Positions 38,090-46,869 of a DNA stretch of 64,000 nt are shown here, in pieces. The position numbers were made by a program, and so were the translations under genes. Positions within the stretch are counted from its first letter, which is position 1. The number at the start of each line of letters is the position of its first letter. Origin of the DNA: a candidate division LCP-89 bacterium B3_LCP (GTDB lineage: Bacteria > Electryoneota > B3-LCP); assembly GCA_005223185.1 (NCBI GenBank), contig NJBN01000005.1:217091-281090 (forward strand), read 5' to 3'. The notes beneath the pieces were generated by a model. It had not been told where the DNA came from and did not search any database. It was given only the letters and a program-made list of their open reading frames with translations.

Positions 38090-38118
38090 AATATAATTGA
38101 AAATGAGTAGTAATGCAA
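38090..38118 (-). promoter_or_regulatory. Promoter of the methyltransferase-ATPase-Vsr operon
   Basis: On the minus strand TTGCAT and TATATT are separated by 17 bases, about 34 bases before the likely start codon. There is very little leader. Confidence 0.65.
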
Positions 38119-38236
38119 CTGTATTTTGAAAAAAATGCCTATTGAAGGTAATCCAACCCCCTCCCCCCAATCCCCATTTTTTTACTAACGGCAAACCGCT
38201 AACAACTAACTGCTATGTATAATCCCAACATATCCC

Positions 38237-38265
38237 TTGACTTTCCGCATTTATTGTTGTATATT
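38237..38265 (+). promoter_or_regulatory. Orphan promoter pointing towards the 3' end of mobA
   Basis: TTGACT and TATATT are separated by exactly 17 bases. No plus-strand gene follows before the convergent mobA. The rest of the gap 38119-38613 holds the heptamer array below and a small ACCGTCA/TGACGGT palindrome near 38569-38586. A non-coding or antisense transcript is possible. Confidence 0.55.
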
Positions 38266-38310
38266 ATATATATACTCTAATTATAAAATTTCCATCCTTT
38301 CACTACCACT

Positions 38311-38380
38311 TAATCCCTAATCCCTAATCCCTAATCCCTAATCCCTAATCCCTAATCCCTAACCCCTAACCCCTAACCCC
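38311..38380. repeat. Telomere-like heptamer array
   Basis: Seven perfect tandem copies of TAATCCC are followed directly by three of TAACCCC (70 bases). The other strand reads (GGGATTA)n then (GGGGTTA)n, with runs of three to four G suited to G-quadruplex formation. A degenerate array of the same type lies at about 22617-22672. Confidence 0.93.
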
Positions 38381-38613
38381 TAAAACCATCTTCTTGACAT
38401 CCGACACATCTGTCACCCCGACAAATCTGCCCGACAACCTAAACCACTGAAATCCAAGCAATTAACCAGTAAAAACGACAAATATGACGGAATTTGAAAA
38501 TCTCAGCACAGCCAGCGACACAAAATGCCGCTTCCCCGCACGTAACACGAAAATTCACGCCGCCCCCACCGTCAAATCTGACGGTACCCAAAAGTGTAAA
38601 ATAATGCGGATTT

Positions 38614-39180
38614 TTACAGATCTTCCGGTGCGTTCAGGTTAGATAGTGAGGTTTCGTTGGTGGGGATGACAGTCTTTAAGGATAGTTGGGATATGCCGCC
38701 TTTCAGTGAAAGTTCACCTGCCTGAAGTCTCATCTGCCAGTAATCCAAATTTTGCGCACTGTACAACGCGGCTAACGGTTCGATACCACGCTTTGATTTG
38801 AAAGCGATGACGTCGTAATCTTCCTCAACTGCCTGAATCAGCATGTTGAGGTCCGATACTGAAAGATCGGGCATATCGACGGGGAGAATCAGCACCCAGG
38901 TAGTTTCACAGTGTTTTAGACTGGCGACTAGACCGCCTAAGGGTCCCTTATTGGGAGCAGCATCCGGAATCACTTCGCAGTCGTAATAATTGTCATTATC
39001 GAAGTTATCCCCCACGATAATCGGCTTATTCCCCAGAGCAGATTCGACCAAATTACAGGAGCGTTCCAGCAGCGTCATTCCGTCTTTCTGCAACCAGCGT
39101 TTATCTTTTCCCATGCGGCTGCTCTTGCCGCCTGCTAAGATGTATCCGGTGATGGATTTGGTGTGAGATTGCTTCGTCAT
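38614..39180 (-). CDS. mobA: Molybdenum cofactor guanylyltransferase-like nucleotidyltransferase
   Basis: MobA attaches GMP to molybdopterin for bis-MGD enzymes. The product carries GYILAGGKSSRMGKDK (nucleotide-binding loop), a KGPLGGL motif and LPVDMPDL (metal-binding aspartate). The start is uncertain. The open frame reaches ATG 39225, but those first 15 codons are read from a dispersed palindromic repeat (39175-39210). I therefore prefer the ATG at 39180, giving 188 residues with the loop near residue 12, as in other MobA proteins. It lies just downstream of prepilin peptidase and may be co-transcribed. Confidence 0.82.
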   Translation of the reverse strand: MTKQSHTKSITGYILAGGKSSRMGKDKRWLQKDGMTLLERSCNLVESALGNKPIIVGDNFDNDNYYDCEVIPDAAPNKGPLGGLVASLKHCETTWVLILPVDMPDLSVSDLNMLIQAVEEDYDVIAFKSKRGIEPLAALYSAQNLDYWQMRLQAGELSLKGGISQLSLKTVIPTNETSLSNLNAPEDL

Positions 39181-39210
39181 CCCGCTACTGCGGGATTCCT
39201 CGCAATGACG
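39175..39210. repeat. Dispersed palindromic repeat overlapping the mobA start
   Basis: Read on the minus strand, CGTCATTGCGAGGAATCCCG is followed by CAGTAGCGGGATGACG. It is a nested palindrome (CGTCAT...ATGACG outer, CCCGC/GCGGG inner). Related text (TTCCCGC-TTTC-GCGGGAA-TGACA) occurs near 49334-49351. Confidence 0.8.
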
Positions 39211-39232
39211 GTTGAAGGGCTTCATAATAGTA

Positions 39233-40063
39233 TTAATAGATAAATCCTAAATACCACTGAACGATCTCTCGCCCTGCTAAAATTGTCATCCAGGCACCGA
39301 TGGCGAAGAAGGGTCCCATGGGCACGCGCAGGTCTTTTACTCTTCTGTAAAACAGGAGCGAAAAAAATACGGCGAAAAGTACAGCGCAGAGATATAAAAT
39401 GATAAATCGTCCGGGACCGAAGGTGAATCCCAGCACGGCGGCCAGCTTTAAATCACCCATGCCGCTGAACCGCCCCTTCATCACCTTTCCGATAAGCATG
39501 GTCAAGCCTGCGATAACAATTCCTACCATCAGCCCCAATAGCGCCTGAAGCCAGGACTGCTGCGGTGAAATAATCATCCAGGCGAAGCTAACAAGGAGAC
39601 CGAAACCAACCAATGCATTCGGCAGGCGATAGTGTTCGATATCGATAGCTGCAAGGATGATCAGCAGCATCATCCATATTCCCAGAAACCCAAAAGAAGC
39701 GCTCCATCCTTCCAGGATATAGAGACTCCCCAGGATCAATGCGCAGAGCAGTTCGACTATGGGATAGCGGGGCGATAAAGGCGTTCCGCAACAGGAAGCC
39801 TTGCCTTTCAGGAAGAAGTAGCTGAAGAAAGGGACGTTGAGGTAGAATGGTATCGATTGTCCGCAGGATGGACAGTGGGAGGCTGGTTTAATGAGGGATT
39901 TTCCTGAGGGTAGCCTGTGGATCACCACATTGGCGAAAGACCCCAATATTGAGCCCACAATGATAGACAAAGCAAGCCCAAGTGAGGAATCCCAACTTAA
40001 AAGATTCCAGGCGTCAGCCCAGATCGTTAAACTAGCGATCTGAGGGGAGATCTGTAGTTGCAT
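39233..40063 (-). CDS. pilD: Prepilin peptidase / leader peptidase (type IV pilin family A24)
   Basis: This membrane aspartyl protease cleaves and methylates type IV prepilins and pseudopilins. The 276-residue product has several transmembrane helices. It has the N-terminal cysteine cluster (CPSCGQ, then CCGTPLSPRYP), a first catalytic aspartate in AAIDIEHYRLPN and a second in GMGDLKLAAVLGF. The ATG at 40063 shares a base with the RND pump stop codon (TGATG), so translation is probably coupled. No pilin genes lie in the window. Confidence 0.93.
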   Translation of the reverse strand: MQLQISPQIASLTIWADAWNLLSWDSSLGLALSIIVGSILGSFANVVIHRLPSGKSLIKPASHCPSCGQSIPFYLNVPFFSYFFLKGKASCCGTPLSPRYPIVELLCALILGSLYILEGWSASFGFLGIWMMLLIILAAIDIEHYRLPNALVGFGLLVSFAWMIISPQQSWLQALLGLMVGIVIAGLTMLIGKVMKGRFSGMGDLKLAAVLGFTFGPGRFIILYLCAVLFAVFFSLLFYRRVKDLRVPMGPFFAIGAWMTILAGREIVQWYLGFIY

Positions 40064-43000
40064 CAAGCCCTTTGTTCTTTCTTACGGAAAAACTTAGCTA
40101 AAAAATCGCCGCTGAAAACCCGTAGTTCATCAAAATAGGCATAAGCGATGGGCACCATGAAGAGCGTCATGAAAGTTGCGGAAATCAAGCCGCCGATGAT
40201 GGTCCTGCCCAGAGGAGCGTAAGGGATGCCTATCAAGGCAGCATTACCCATAGCCATAGGCAGCAGTCCACAGATAGTGGTTAGTGCCGTCATCAATATG
40301 GGTCGGAAGCGGCGTTGTCCGGCTTCTAAAATAGCGTCAATTCGTGAAAAGCCATCCTTGCGCAGGTGGTTTATCAGATCGACTAATACTATGGCGTTAT
40401 TCACAACAATTCCAATTAATATTATTAGCCCTATACCCGCCATAAGATCCATAGGCGTCCCGGTCAAGAACAGTATCCAGTACACACCGGTAAATGAGAA
40501 TGGAATGGATATGATGACTGATAACGGCATTACAAATGATTCAAAGAGAACTCCCATCAATAGAAATACGAAGACAATAGCCATGATGATCCCGAACTGC
40601 TGAGCCTGGTTGGATTCATCCATGTCCTGAAAACGGCGCCCTTTTTCGATGCTGTATCCTCGAGGAAGCTGCACATTTGCCATAATCGCATCCAACCTCT
40701 CAGAAAGCGTCTCCAGGTGATCTTCTGAGGTAAAAATCTTAATTTCCAAATTTGTCTGACCGTTATGCCTGCTGATTTCACCTAAACCTTTTGTTATTTT
40801 GAAATCGGCTGCAGAGGCAAGAGGTAAGGGAACACCTGATTGCGAATAGAAGGGAAGATTTTTCAGTTGTTCCAGCGTTTCCCGGTCTGATTTCGCCAGT
40901 TGGGTGCGCATGGGTATTTCACGATCAGGTGCCTGAAAATCTGCCAGATCATACCCGCGCAATGCGTAGGATATGGTACCGGCAATATAAGACGGATTCA
41001 GATTATAGCGCTGCGCCAATTCACGGTTTAAGGTAACCTGTACCTCGTCAGAACCGTCATCCGTTTCAAGTTCCACACCGGTGACGTTGGGTAGAGACTT
41101 GAAGTGCCGTTTGAAACCTTCAGCCAATTCGATTAAAGTTCTGGTATCGTCACCATAAACAGTCAATTCCACCACCGATTCCGAAGAGGATTCCCGCCGC
41201 CAACTGGTGCGCATTTCGACGCCCGGAATCTTGGGCATTCTCTCCTTCATTTCGTCAATGACAGCCTGCCGGTCCATAGGTCCCTGGGGCCATATACCCA
41301 ATATTTCGCCGATGGACTTGGCAGCCACACGCCACCAGATCAGGTCTCTCGACGGATTCAGGTAAGCATGAACCGAAGCCCAGGTTCTCGAGTAGTGTGA
41401 ATCTACCGCCCGCAAATCGTATTCTTTAGCTTTCTGAAATAGAAGTTCTTCAGCGGTTCGCACAATTTTTTCGGTTTTCTCCAAAGTATAATTTTCAGGG
41501 ATGTCGAACCTCAGACGAAAATCGTTGATGTTCCCTTCGGCCATATCCGTTTTGGGCACCATTCCCGCTATTATGGTCTGGCTGAAGATGAATATCAGAA
41601 AACCTATCAACGCAGAATCAAACTTGTGATTCATCACCCACTGCAAAGCCCGTCGGTATTTGATGGACAGCTTCTCAATAAGCTTTGAGCTTTCCATGGG
41701 GTGCGATGATTTGATCAGCACTTTTGTGGCTAAGGGTATTATTAGCAGAGCAATAACCAGAGAAGATAATATAGCCACCACAACGGGCATGCCGATGCGT
41801 TGAATATAGAAAGTAAAACCGATGTCATCGTTCATGAACATGAGGGGGAGAAAGACGACCACTGTGGTCAAGGTAGCAGTCGTTACTGCCAGAGCCACTT
41901 CTCCGGCGCCTCTGATGGCGGCACGATCAGGGAGTTCTCCTTTCGTTCTGGCTAAGAAAATACTTTCGGTGATGACGATAGCGTTGTCAACAACCAGACC
42001 GACACAAATCATCAGCCCCATCAATGTCATCAGATTAAGAGACCAGCCGTAGAAATAGAGGAAGATGATGGTGCCCAGAAGCGACAGTGGAATAGCCAGA
42101 ATGACGATCATGGTCATGCGCCAGTGCCGCAGAAAGAAGAATAACACCCAGAAAGCGAAGAAGGCGCCCCATAATCCTGCAGTTCTCAGATTGCCGACAG
42201 CTTCTAAGATGTGATCACCCTGGTTGAAGAGGATCTCAAAAGCAGCGCCTTTGAGCCGGGGGTCGTTCTTTATCTTATCATCAATGGTTTGAACAATTTC
42301 ATTACATATTCCCACAGTGTTGGCGGTTGATTCTTTGAAGACGCCTATACTCACGGCGGGTTCGCGGTTTAAACGCCGGAACCAGCGGCGTTCTGGCACA
42401 CTGTAAGAGACGTCTGCGACGTGGCCTAAAAGAATATTCGATCCCTTTACAGGAATTTTTGATATCTCTTCTATGGTCTTATAGCGTCCGATTGAACGAA
42501 CGTAAAGCTTCTTTCCAGCATCCATCACCCAGCCGGAACTTAAGGCAAAATTATCTTCCTGCAGGTTATTGACAAGTTCATAGAGGTTGACATCGTGCGC
42601 CTGAGCGCGAGCGGCATCCAGTTCAATTTGAATTACCTTCTGGTAGGCGCCCCAGATCTCTACCTTAGCGATACCTTCCAACCGTTCCAACGGTTTTTGA
42701 ACGCACTCCTCCATCAGATAATAGACGTCGTCCTGACTACTCTTTAGATTCACGGCAAAATAAACCACCGACTCATCATCATCCGAAAACCGGTTGATGT
42801 AGTAGTAGCGTTGATCTTCAGGCATTTCCGCTCGAGCGCGCTCTAGACGGTCGTAAATCTGGTTATAGGCGACATCCATGTCGGTATTTTTCTCGAACTC
42901 GAGCCAGAATCCGGCTCCGTTCGATCTTGAAAAGGAATAGATCTCTTCAAGGTGCCGTACAGTGCGAAACTGCTGTTCCATGGGTCTGGTGATCTGCTCT

Positions 43001-43209
43001 TCGACTTCCGAAGGGTTGGAAGTTCGGTAACTTACCCAAACCCACAAGAAGGGCGGGTCAAAACCAGCAGGAAAGAGCGAGATGGGGAGTTTGTGATAGG
43101 ATATCGCTCCAACCATCAGCACTGCACAGAAGATCATCAGGATGCTGACCGGTCTGCGCACCGATAACCGCGGCAGGAAGGACTCACGATTTTGGGAGGG
43201 TTCTTTCAC
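40063..43209 (-). CDS. RND-family efflux transporter (HAE1/AcrB-like), pump 2
   Basis: The 1048-residue product has the RND layout: an N-terminal helix (RRPVSILMIFCAVLMVGAI), a large periplasmic loop, a helix group near 340-500 (GLMICVGLVVDNAIVITESIF with the proton-relay aspartates), a second loop and a C-terminal helix group (GIGLIILIGIVVNNAIVLVDLI). The start is GTG at 43209, overlapping the stop of the partner pump by one base. It is closest in pattern to AcrB-type multidrug or lipophile pumps. The substrate is unknown. The operon carries a fusion protein but no TolC-like gene. Confidence 0.9.
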   Translation of the reverse strand: MKEPSQNRESFLPRLSVRRPVSILMIFCAVLMVGAISYHKLPISLFPAGFDPPFLWVWVSYRTSNPSEVEEQITRPMEQQFRTVRHLEEIYSFSRSNGAGFWLEFEKNTDMDVAYNQIYDRLERARAEMPEDQRYYYINRFSDDDESVVYFAVNLKSSQDDVYYLMEECVQKPLERLEGIAKVEIWGAYQKVIQIELDAARAQAHDVNLYELVNNLQEDNFALSSGWVMDAGKKLYVRSIGRYKTIEEISKIPVKGSNILLGHVADVSYSVPERRWFRRLNREPAVSIGVFKESTANTVGICNEIVQTIDDKIKNDPRLKGAAFEILFNQGDHILEAVGNLRTAGLWGAFFAFWVLFFFLRHWRMTMIVILAIPLSLLGTIIFLYFYGWSLNLMTLMGLMICVGLVVDNAIVITESIFLARTKGELPDRAAIRGAGEVALAVTTATLTTVVVFLPLMFMNDDIGFTFYIQRIGMPVVVAILSSLVIALLIIPLATKVLIKSSHPMESSKLIEKLSIKYRRALQWVMNHKFDSALIGFLIFIFSQTIIAGMVPKTDMAEGNINDFRLRFDIPENYTLEKTEKIVRTAEELLFQKAKEYDLRAVDSHYSRTWASVHAYLNPSRDLIWWRVAAKSIGEILGIWPQGPMDRQAVIDEMKERMPKIPGVEMRTSWRRESSSESVVELTVYGDDTRTLIELAEGFKRHFKSLPNVTGVELETDDGSDEVQVTLNRELAQRYNLNPSYIAGTISYALRGYDLADFQAPDREIPMRTQLAKSDRETLEQLKNLPFYSQSGVPLPLASAADFKITKGLGEISRHNGQTNLEIKIFTSEDHLETLSERLDAIMANVQLPRGYSIEKGRRFQDMDESNQAQQFGIIMAIVFVFLLMGVLFESFVMPLSVIISIPFSFTGVYWILFLTGTPMDLMAGIGLIILIGIVVNNAIVLVDLINHLRKDGFSRIDAILEAGQRRFRPILMTALTTICGLLPMAMGNAALIGIPYAPLGRTIIGGLISATFMTLFMVPIAYAYFDELRVFSGDFLAKFFRKKEQRA

Positions 43210-46200
43210 TAAACCGAAACCTCCTGGGATTCATCCACTGGTTTTTCTCTGCTTACCAGAGCATACACTGTAGGGATTACTATCAGCGTGAGAACTGTGG
43301 AACTGATCAGTCCGGCGATAACGGTCAGCGCCATGGGAGTGCGGATTTCGGCTCCTTCCCCCAATCCCAGAGACATGGGGATTAATGCCAATACTGTGGT
43401 GGTGGTGGTCATCAGAATGGGACGCATGCGCACTTTTCCGGCGGTGATTATCGCTTCCTTCATCTTAAGCCCTCGACGCCGCAGTCGATTGATATAGTCA
43501 ACTAAAACGATAGCATTATTCACCACGATACCGGTCAACATGATCATCCCTAAGTAAACGACTATAGAAAGCGATATTCCCATAATCCAGAGTAACAGGA
43601 TAACTCCTATCCCCGCTAAGGGAACGGTGAAGAGGATTATAAAGGGATGTAGCAGTGATTCAAATTGCGAAGCCATCACGATGTAAACCAAGAATATAGC
43701 TAAGATCAGAGCGAAGGTAAGGCTGCCTAATGATTCTTCCATCTCTCGGTTTTGACCGGTAACAGCCAGATCGATATTAGAGGGCAGAACTAACTTGGAG
43801 AGTTCCACTTTCAGATCGTCAACCACGCTGCCTAAATCTCTACCGGATACATTCGCCGATACTTTGGCTGCGCGTTGCTGGTCAACGCGCCATATTCGGG
43901 CGGGACCGCGATCTCTGATCACGTCAGCTACAGAGGCTAACTTGATGGGTTGCGATCCACCGGGATTGACCACCAACCGCTGCAAATCTTCCACGTCAGA
44001 GCGATCCTGATCTTTAACCCGAACCCGTATGTCGATGCGCCGGTCTTTTTCCCTGAATTCAGTGGCAACTTCTCCCAATACTTTATGACGCACCAGCCTG
44101 GCGATCTGCTGAACGTTCAATCCCAATGAAGCCACTCTTTCCCGGTTGTACACAACTTGAATTTCCGGGTTACCCATAGCGAAGGTGGAATTAACGTCAA
44201 CGACTCCGGGGATCTGGTGCATGATCCCTTCGATACTTTCGGACAGTTCTCCCAATTCTCTCAAATTGTAACCACGTATTTCGACTTCGACTGGCGTACG
44301 GTAGCTGAACAGAGTGGGATGAGATATTTTGGTTTCCACTTCAGGAATCTGGCTCATATCCCTGCGAAGCCTGTTGATGACTACCTCTTCTTTAGCTTGT
44401 AAATCACCACCGGGTCTTAATCTCACGGTTACCTTAGAAGTGTGTTCACCTTCTTCAGCGGTGCTGAAAGAGGTTCTTTCCACTCCGGCAGCCAGCGAAA
44501 CACGGTCAACATCGGAGAGTTCCAGAGCGCTTCTTTCCAAAGGAAAGGATCTCTGTGCGGTAGTTTCAACTGAAGTGCCGACAGGGTAGGTCATATCAAT
44601 GTTGAATTCACCCTGGCTCACTTCGGGAATGAGTTCCTTGCCCAATCTCGGTAAAAGTAAACCGAAGCAGAGCAGAAACAGCAGGAGAGCTCCCCCCAAT
44701 ACTCTCCCGGGATTCTGCACGGACGTCTCCAGGATGCGCGGATAAACGTCTGCCAATTTCTGGTAGACGAAATCAAACCCATTCAGCAGCGGCTTCATGA
44801 TATGCTTTAAAGTCCACGCAAACAGCTTGCTTAAGATACGTCCTGCGAATACTGCTATTACGATTGTAATCATCAACAACTTCTGGAAAATATTCAGCAA
44901 TAGTTCGATTGTGCCTCTGAGCAGGATATAGATGAGCCCTGGTACTACCGCCAGTGGAACCTTCAGCAGCCGGATGATCCACTTACCTCGTTTCCACCAG
45001 CGCCACAGACCGGAAAATCCTGCAATGAGGCGGGGCCAGAAGCTGAAGGATAGTAATTTCTTGCCTTTACCGGATTTCGCTTCAAGTTCAGAAACGCGCT
45101 GTTTTATAGCACTAATGTCCCTTGACGCCAGCATAGGGATAAAATAGAGGGCAACAACCAGGGAAGCCAGAAGCGAGAAGACCACCGTCAGAGCCATATC
45201 ACCGAAGACCTGTCCGGCTACGCCTTCAACAAAGACAATGGGGAAGAATACCGCAATTGTGGTCAGGGTAGAAGCGACCACCGCGCTGCCGACTTCACCG
45301 GTGCCCCGCACCGCAGCCTGTAAAATGGAATCACCTTCCTGCTTACATCGGAAGATTGATTCCAAAACGACGATAGAGTTATCCACCAGCATGCCGATGC
45401 CCAGCGCCAACCCACCTAATGACATAATATTCAGAGTTACGTTGGAGAGATGCATGGGGGCAAAAGTGGCAACCACCGAAATGGGAATGGCGGTGCCGAT
45501 AATCAGAGTGGTAACTAAGTTGCGGAGAAAGAAATACAGCACCAGTATCGCCAGAATACCGCCAATCATGGCGGTATTTCTCACTTCTCTGATGGAAGCT
45601 TCCACGAAGGTTGATTGATCGGACAGCAGTTCTATCTCCATTCCTGGCGGCAAAGCGGCAGCCATGAATTCGGGGGTATAGCGAACCGGCGGGGCGCCAC
45701 TATCTCGACGACCTTTCTTCTTTTTTTCACCTTTGTCAGTCTTCTTATCATCGGGCTTCTTTTCCGCTTTCTTCTCCTTAGCTTTTTTATGGGCTTCCCA
45801 GCGTTCTTGCTCCTGGAGAGTACCGAAAATCTCTTGGCGAACAGCCTGGGAAACCGCCACTAAATTAGCATCAGCTTCTTTAAATATGGCGATCTCAACG
45901 GATTCCTGTCCGTTTACACGGGTGATAACTTCGCGATCCTTGTAGGTTGGTTCCACAACGGCGAAGTCTTTCAGACGTATCGGCACGCTGCCCTGGTAGG
46001 TAACTACTAAGTCTGAAATCTCTTGAATGTTAGTGAATTCGTTTAAGGTGCGGACAACGTATTCGGTATCACCGTCTTTTAAGTTGCCACCGGCGATGTT
46101 GATATTTTCCTGGTATAACCGGGCATTGATCTGTTCTAAGGACAATCCCAGACTGACGAGTTGTTTTTCGGATACGTTAACGCGTATTTCCTCTTCATAC

Positions 46201-46757
46201 CCGCCTTTTACCTTAACTGCCGCAACACCGGGAATTTTCTCCAGGGCGCGTTTGAGGTCTTCGTCTGCTAAATAACGCAGGTCAAATAAATCGGCTCCAC
46301 CGTGTAAACCCAATCGCAGAATTGGGTCTAAAGTGGGGTCATATCTTAAAATCAAGGGACGATTGGCATCTTCAGGCAAGAAAACCTGATCTATCTTTTC
46401 ACGCACTTCCTGTACCGCTTGATCCATATTGGTATCCCAGCGGTATTCGATGATGATATCGGAGAGATCGGATTGGGAGACCGAACTGATAGTGACCAGA
46501 CCGTTTACCACGCCAAGCGCTTGTTCTAAGGGTCGCGAAATAGCTGTTTCAACTTCTTCGGGAGCGCTGCCGGGGTATTCAGTGCGAACGGTGAGAGTGG
46601 GATAGGAGATTTCCGGCATCAAGTTCAAGGCTAACTGTTTGTATGATAAACTGCCAAAAACTACAATAGCCAGAAAGATCATCAGCACGGCAACGGGTCG
46701 GCGTGTGGCTATTTCGAAGGCGTTTGAAAAGGTGCGTTTTTCGGGGGATGATTCCAT
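43209..46757 (-). CDS. RND-family efflux transporter (HAE1-like), pump 1, with expanded central linker
   Basis: The 1182-residue product is about 130 residues longer than usual. It has the standard N-terminal helix (RRPVAVLMIFLAIVVFGSL), GGLALGIGMLVDNSIVVLESIF and LGMIMLTGIVVNNAIVLVDYI. Two additions stand out. A lysine/glutamate-rich segment lies at about 315-352. A central linker at about 555-680 holds a coiled-coil start, tryptophan-rich text and several extra hydrophobic stretches, where RND pumps normally have a short amphipathic link. It lies 113 bases after the fusion protein gene and overlaps pump 2. Confidence 0.9.
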   Translation of the reverse strand: MESSPEKRTFSNAFEIATRRPVAVLMIFLAIVVFGSLSYKQLALNLMPEISYPTLTVRTEYPGSAPEEVETAISRPLEQALGVVNGLVTISSVSQSDLSDIIIEYRWDTNMDQAVQEVREKIDQVFLPEDANRPLILRYDPTLDPILRLGLHGGADLFDLRYLADEDLKRALEKIPGVAAVKVKGGYEEEIRVNVSEKQLVSLGLSLEQINARLYQENINIAGGNLKDGDTEYVVRTLNEFTNIQEISDLVVTYQGSVPIRLKDFAVVEPTYKDREVITRVNGQESVEIAIFKEADANLVAVSQAVRQEIFGTLQEQERWEAHKKAKEKKAEKKPDDKKTDKGEKKKKGRRDSGAPPVRYTPEFMAAALPPGMEIELLSDQSTFVEASIREVRNTAMIGGILAILVLYFFLRNLVTTLIIGTAIPISVVATFAPMHLSNVTLNIMSLGGLALGIGMLVDNSIVVLESIFRCKQEGDSILQAAVRGTGEVGSAVVASTLTTIAVFFPIVFVEGVAGQVFGDMALTVVFSLLASLVVALYFIPMLASRDISAIKQRVSELEAKSGKGKKLLSFSFWPRLIAGFSGLWRWWKRGKWIIRLLKVPLAVVPGLIYILLRGTIELLLNIFQKLLMITIVIAVFAGRILSKLFAWTLKHIMKPLLNGFDFVYQKLADVYPRILETSVQNPGRVLGGALLLFLLCFGLLLPRLGKELIPEVSQGEFNIDMTYPVGTSVETTAQRSFPLERSALELSDVDRVSLAAGVERTSFSTAEEGEHTSKVTVRLRPGGDLQAKEEVVINRLRRDMSQIPEVETKISHPTLFSYRTPVEVEIRGYNLRELGELSESIEGIMHQIPGVVDVNSTFAMGNPEIQVVYNRERVASLGLNVQQIARLVRHKVLGEVATEFREKDRRIDIRVRVKDQDRSDVEDLQRLVVNPGGSQPIKLASVADVIRDRGPARIWRVDQQRAAKVSANVSGRDLGSVVDDLKVELSKLVLPSNIDLAVTGQNREMEESLGSLTFALILAIFLVYIVMASQFESLLHPFIILFTVPLAGIGVILLLWIMGISLSIVVYLGMIMLTGIVVNNAIVLVDYINRLRRRGLKMKEAIITAGKVRMRPILMTTTTTVLALIPMSLGLGEGAEIRTPMALTVIAGLISSTVLTLIVIPTVYALVSREKPVDESQEVSV

Positions 46758-46869
46758 GGGGATTTTATTTAAAAGGTTAAGGTCATCCCGCCTAGGCGGG
46801 GTTTAATGGATGTATCTTGTCGGGGTCAGGGGCGACCCCGACTACGGGATAGAATATATTTTTATTATC
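46758..46869. repeat. Nested palindrome in the RND-operon gap
   Basis: A 9-bp stem GTCGGGGTC/GACCCCGAC (46819-46842) has a 6-base loop. It is the same outer stem as at 58201-58241 and 22694-22733, but here without the long inner hairpin. It sits between the fusion protein and pump genes and could alter their ratio. Confidence 0.7.

Noticed and set aside
38311-38380. CRISPR array
   Set aside because: The units are 7 bases long with no spacers, and no cas genes are present.
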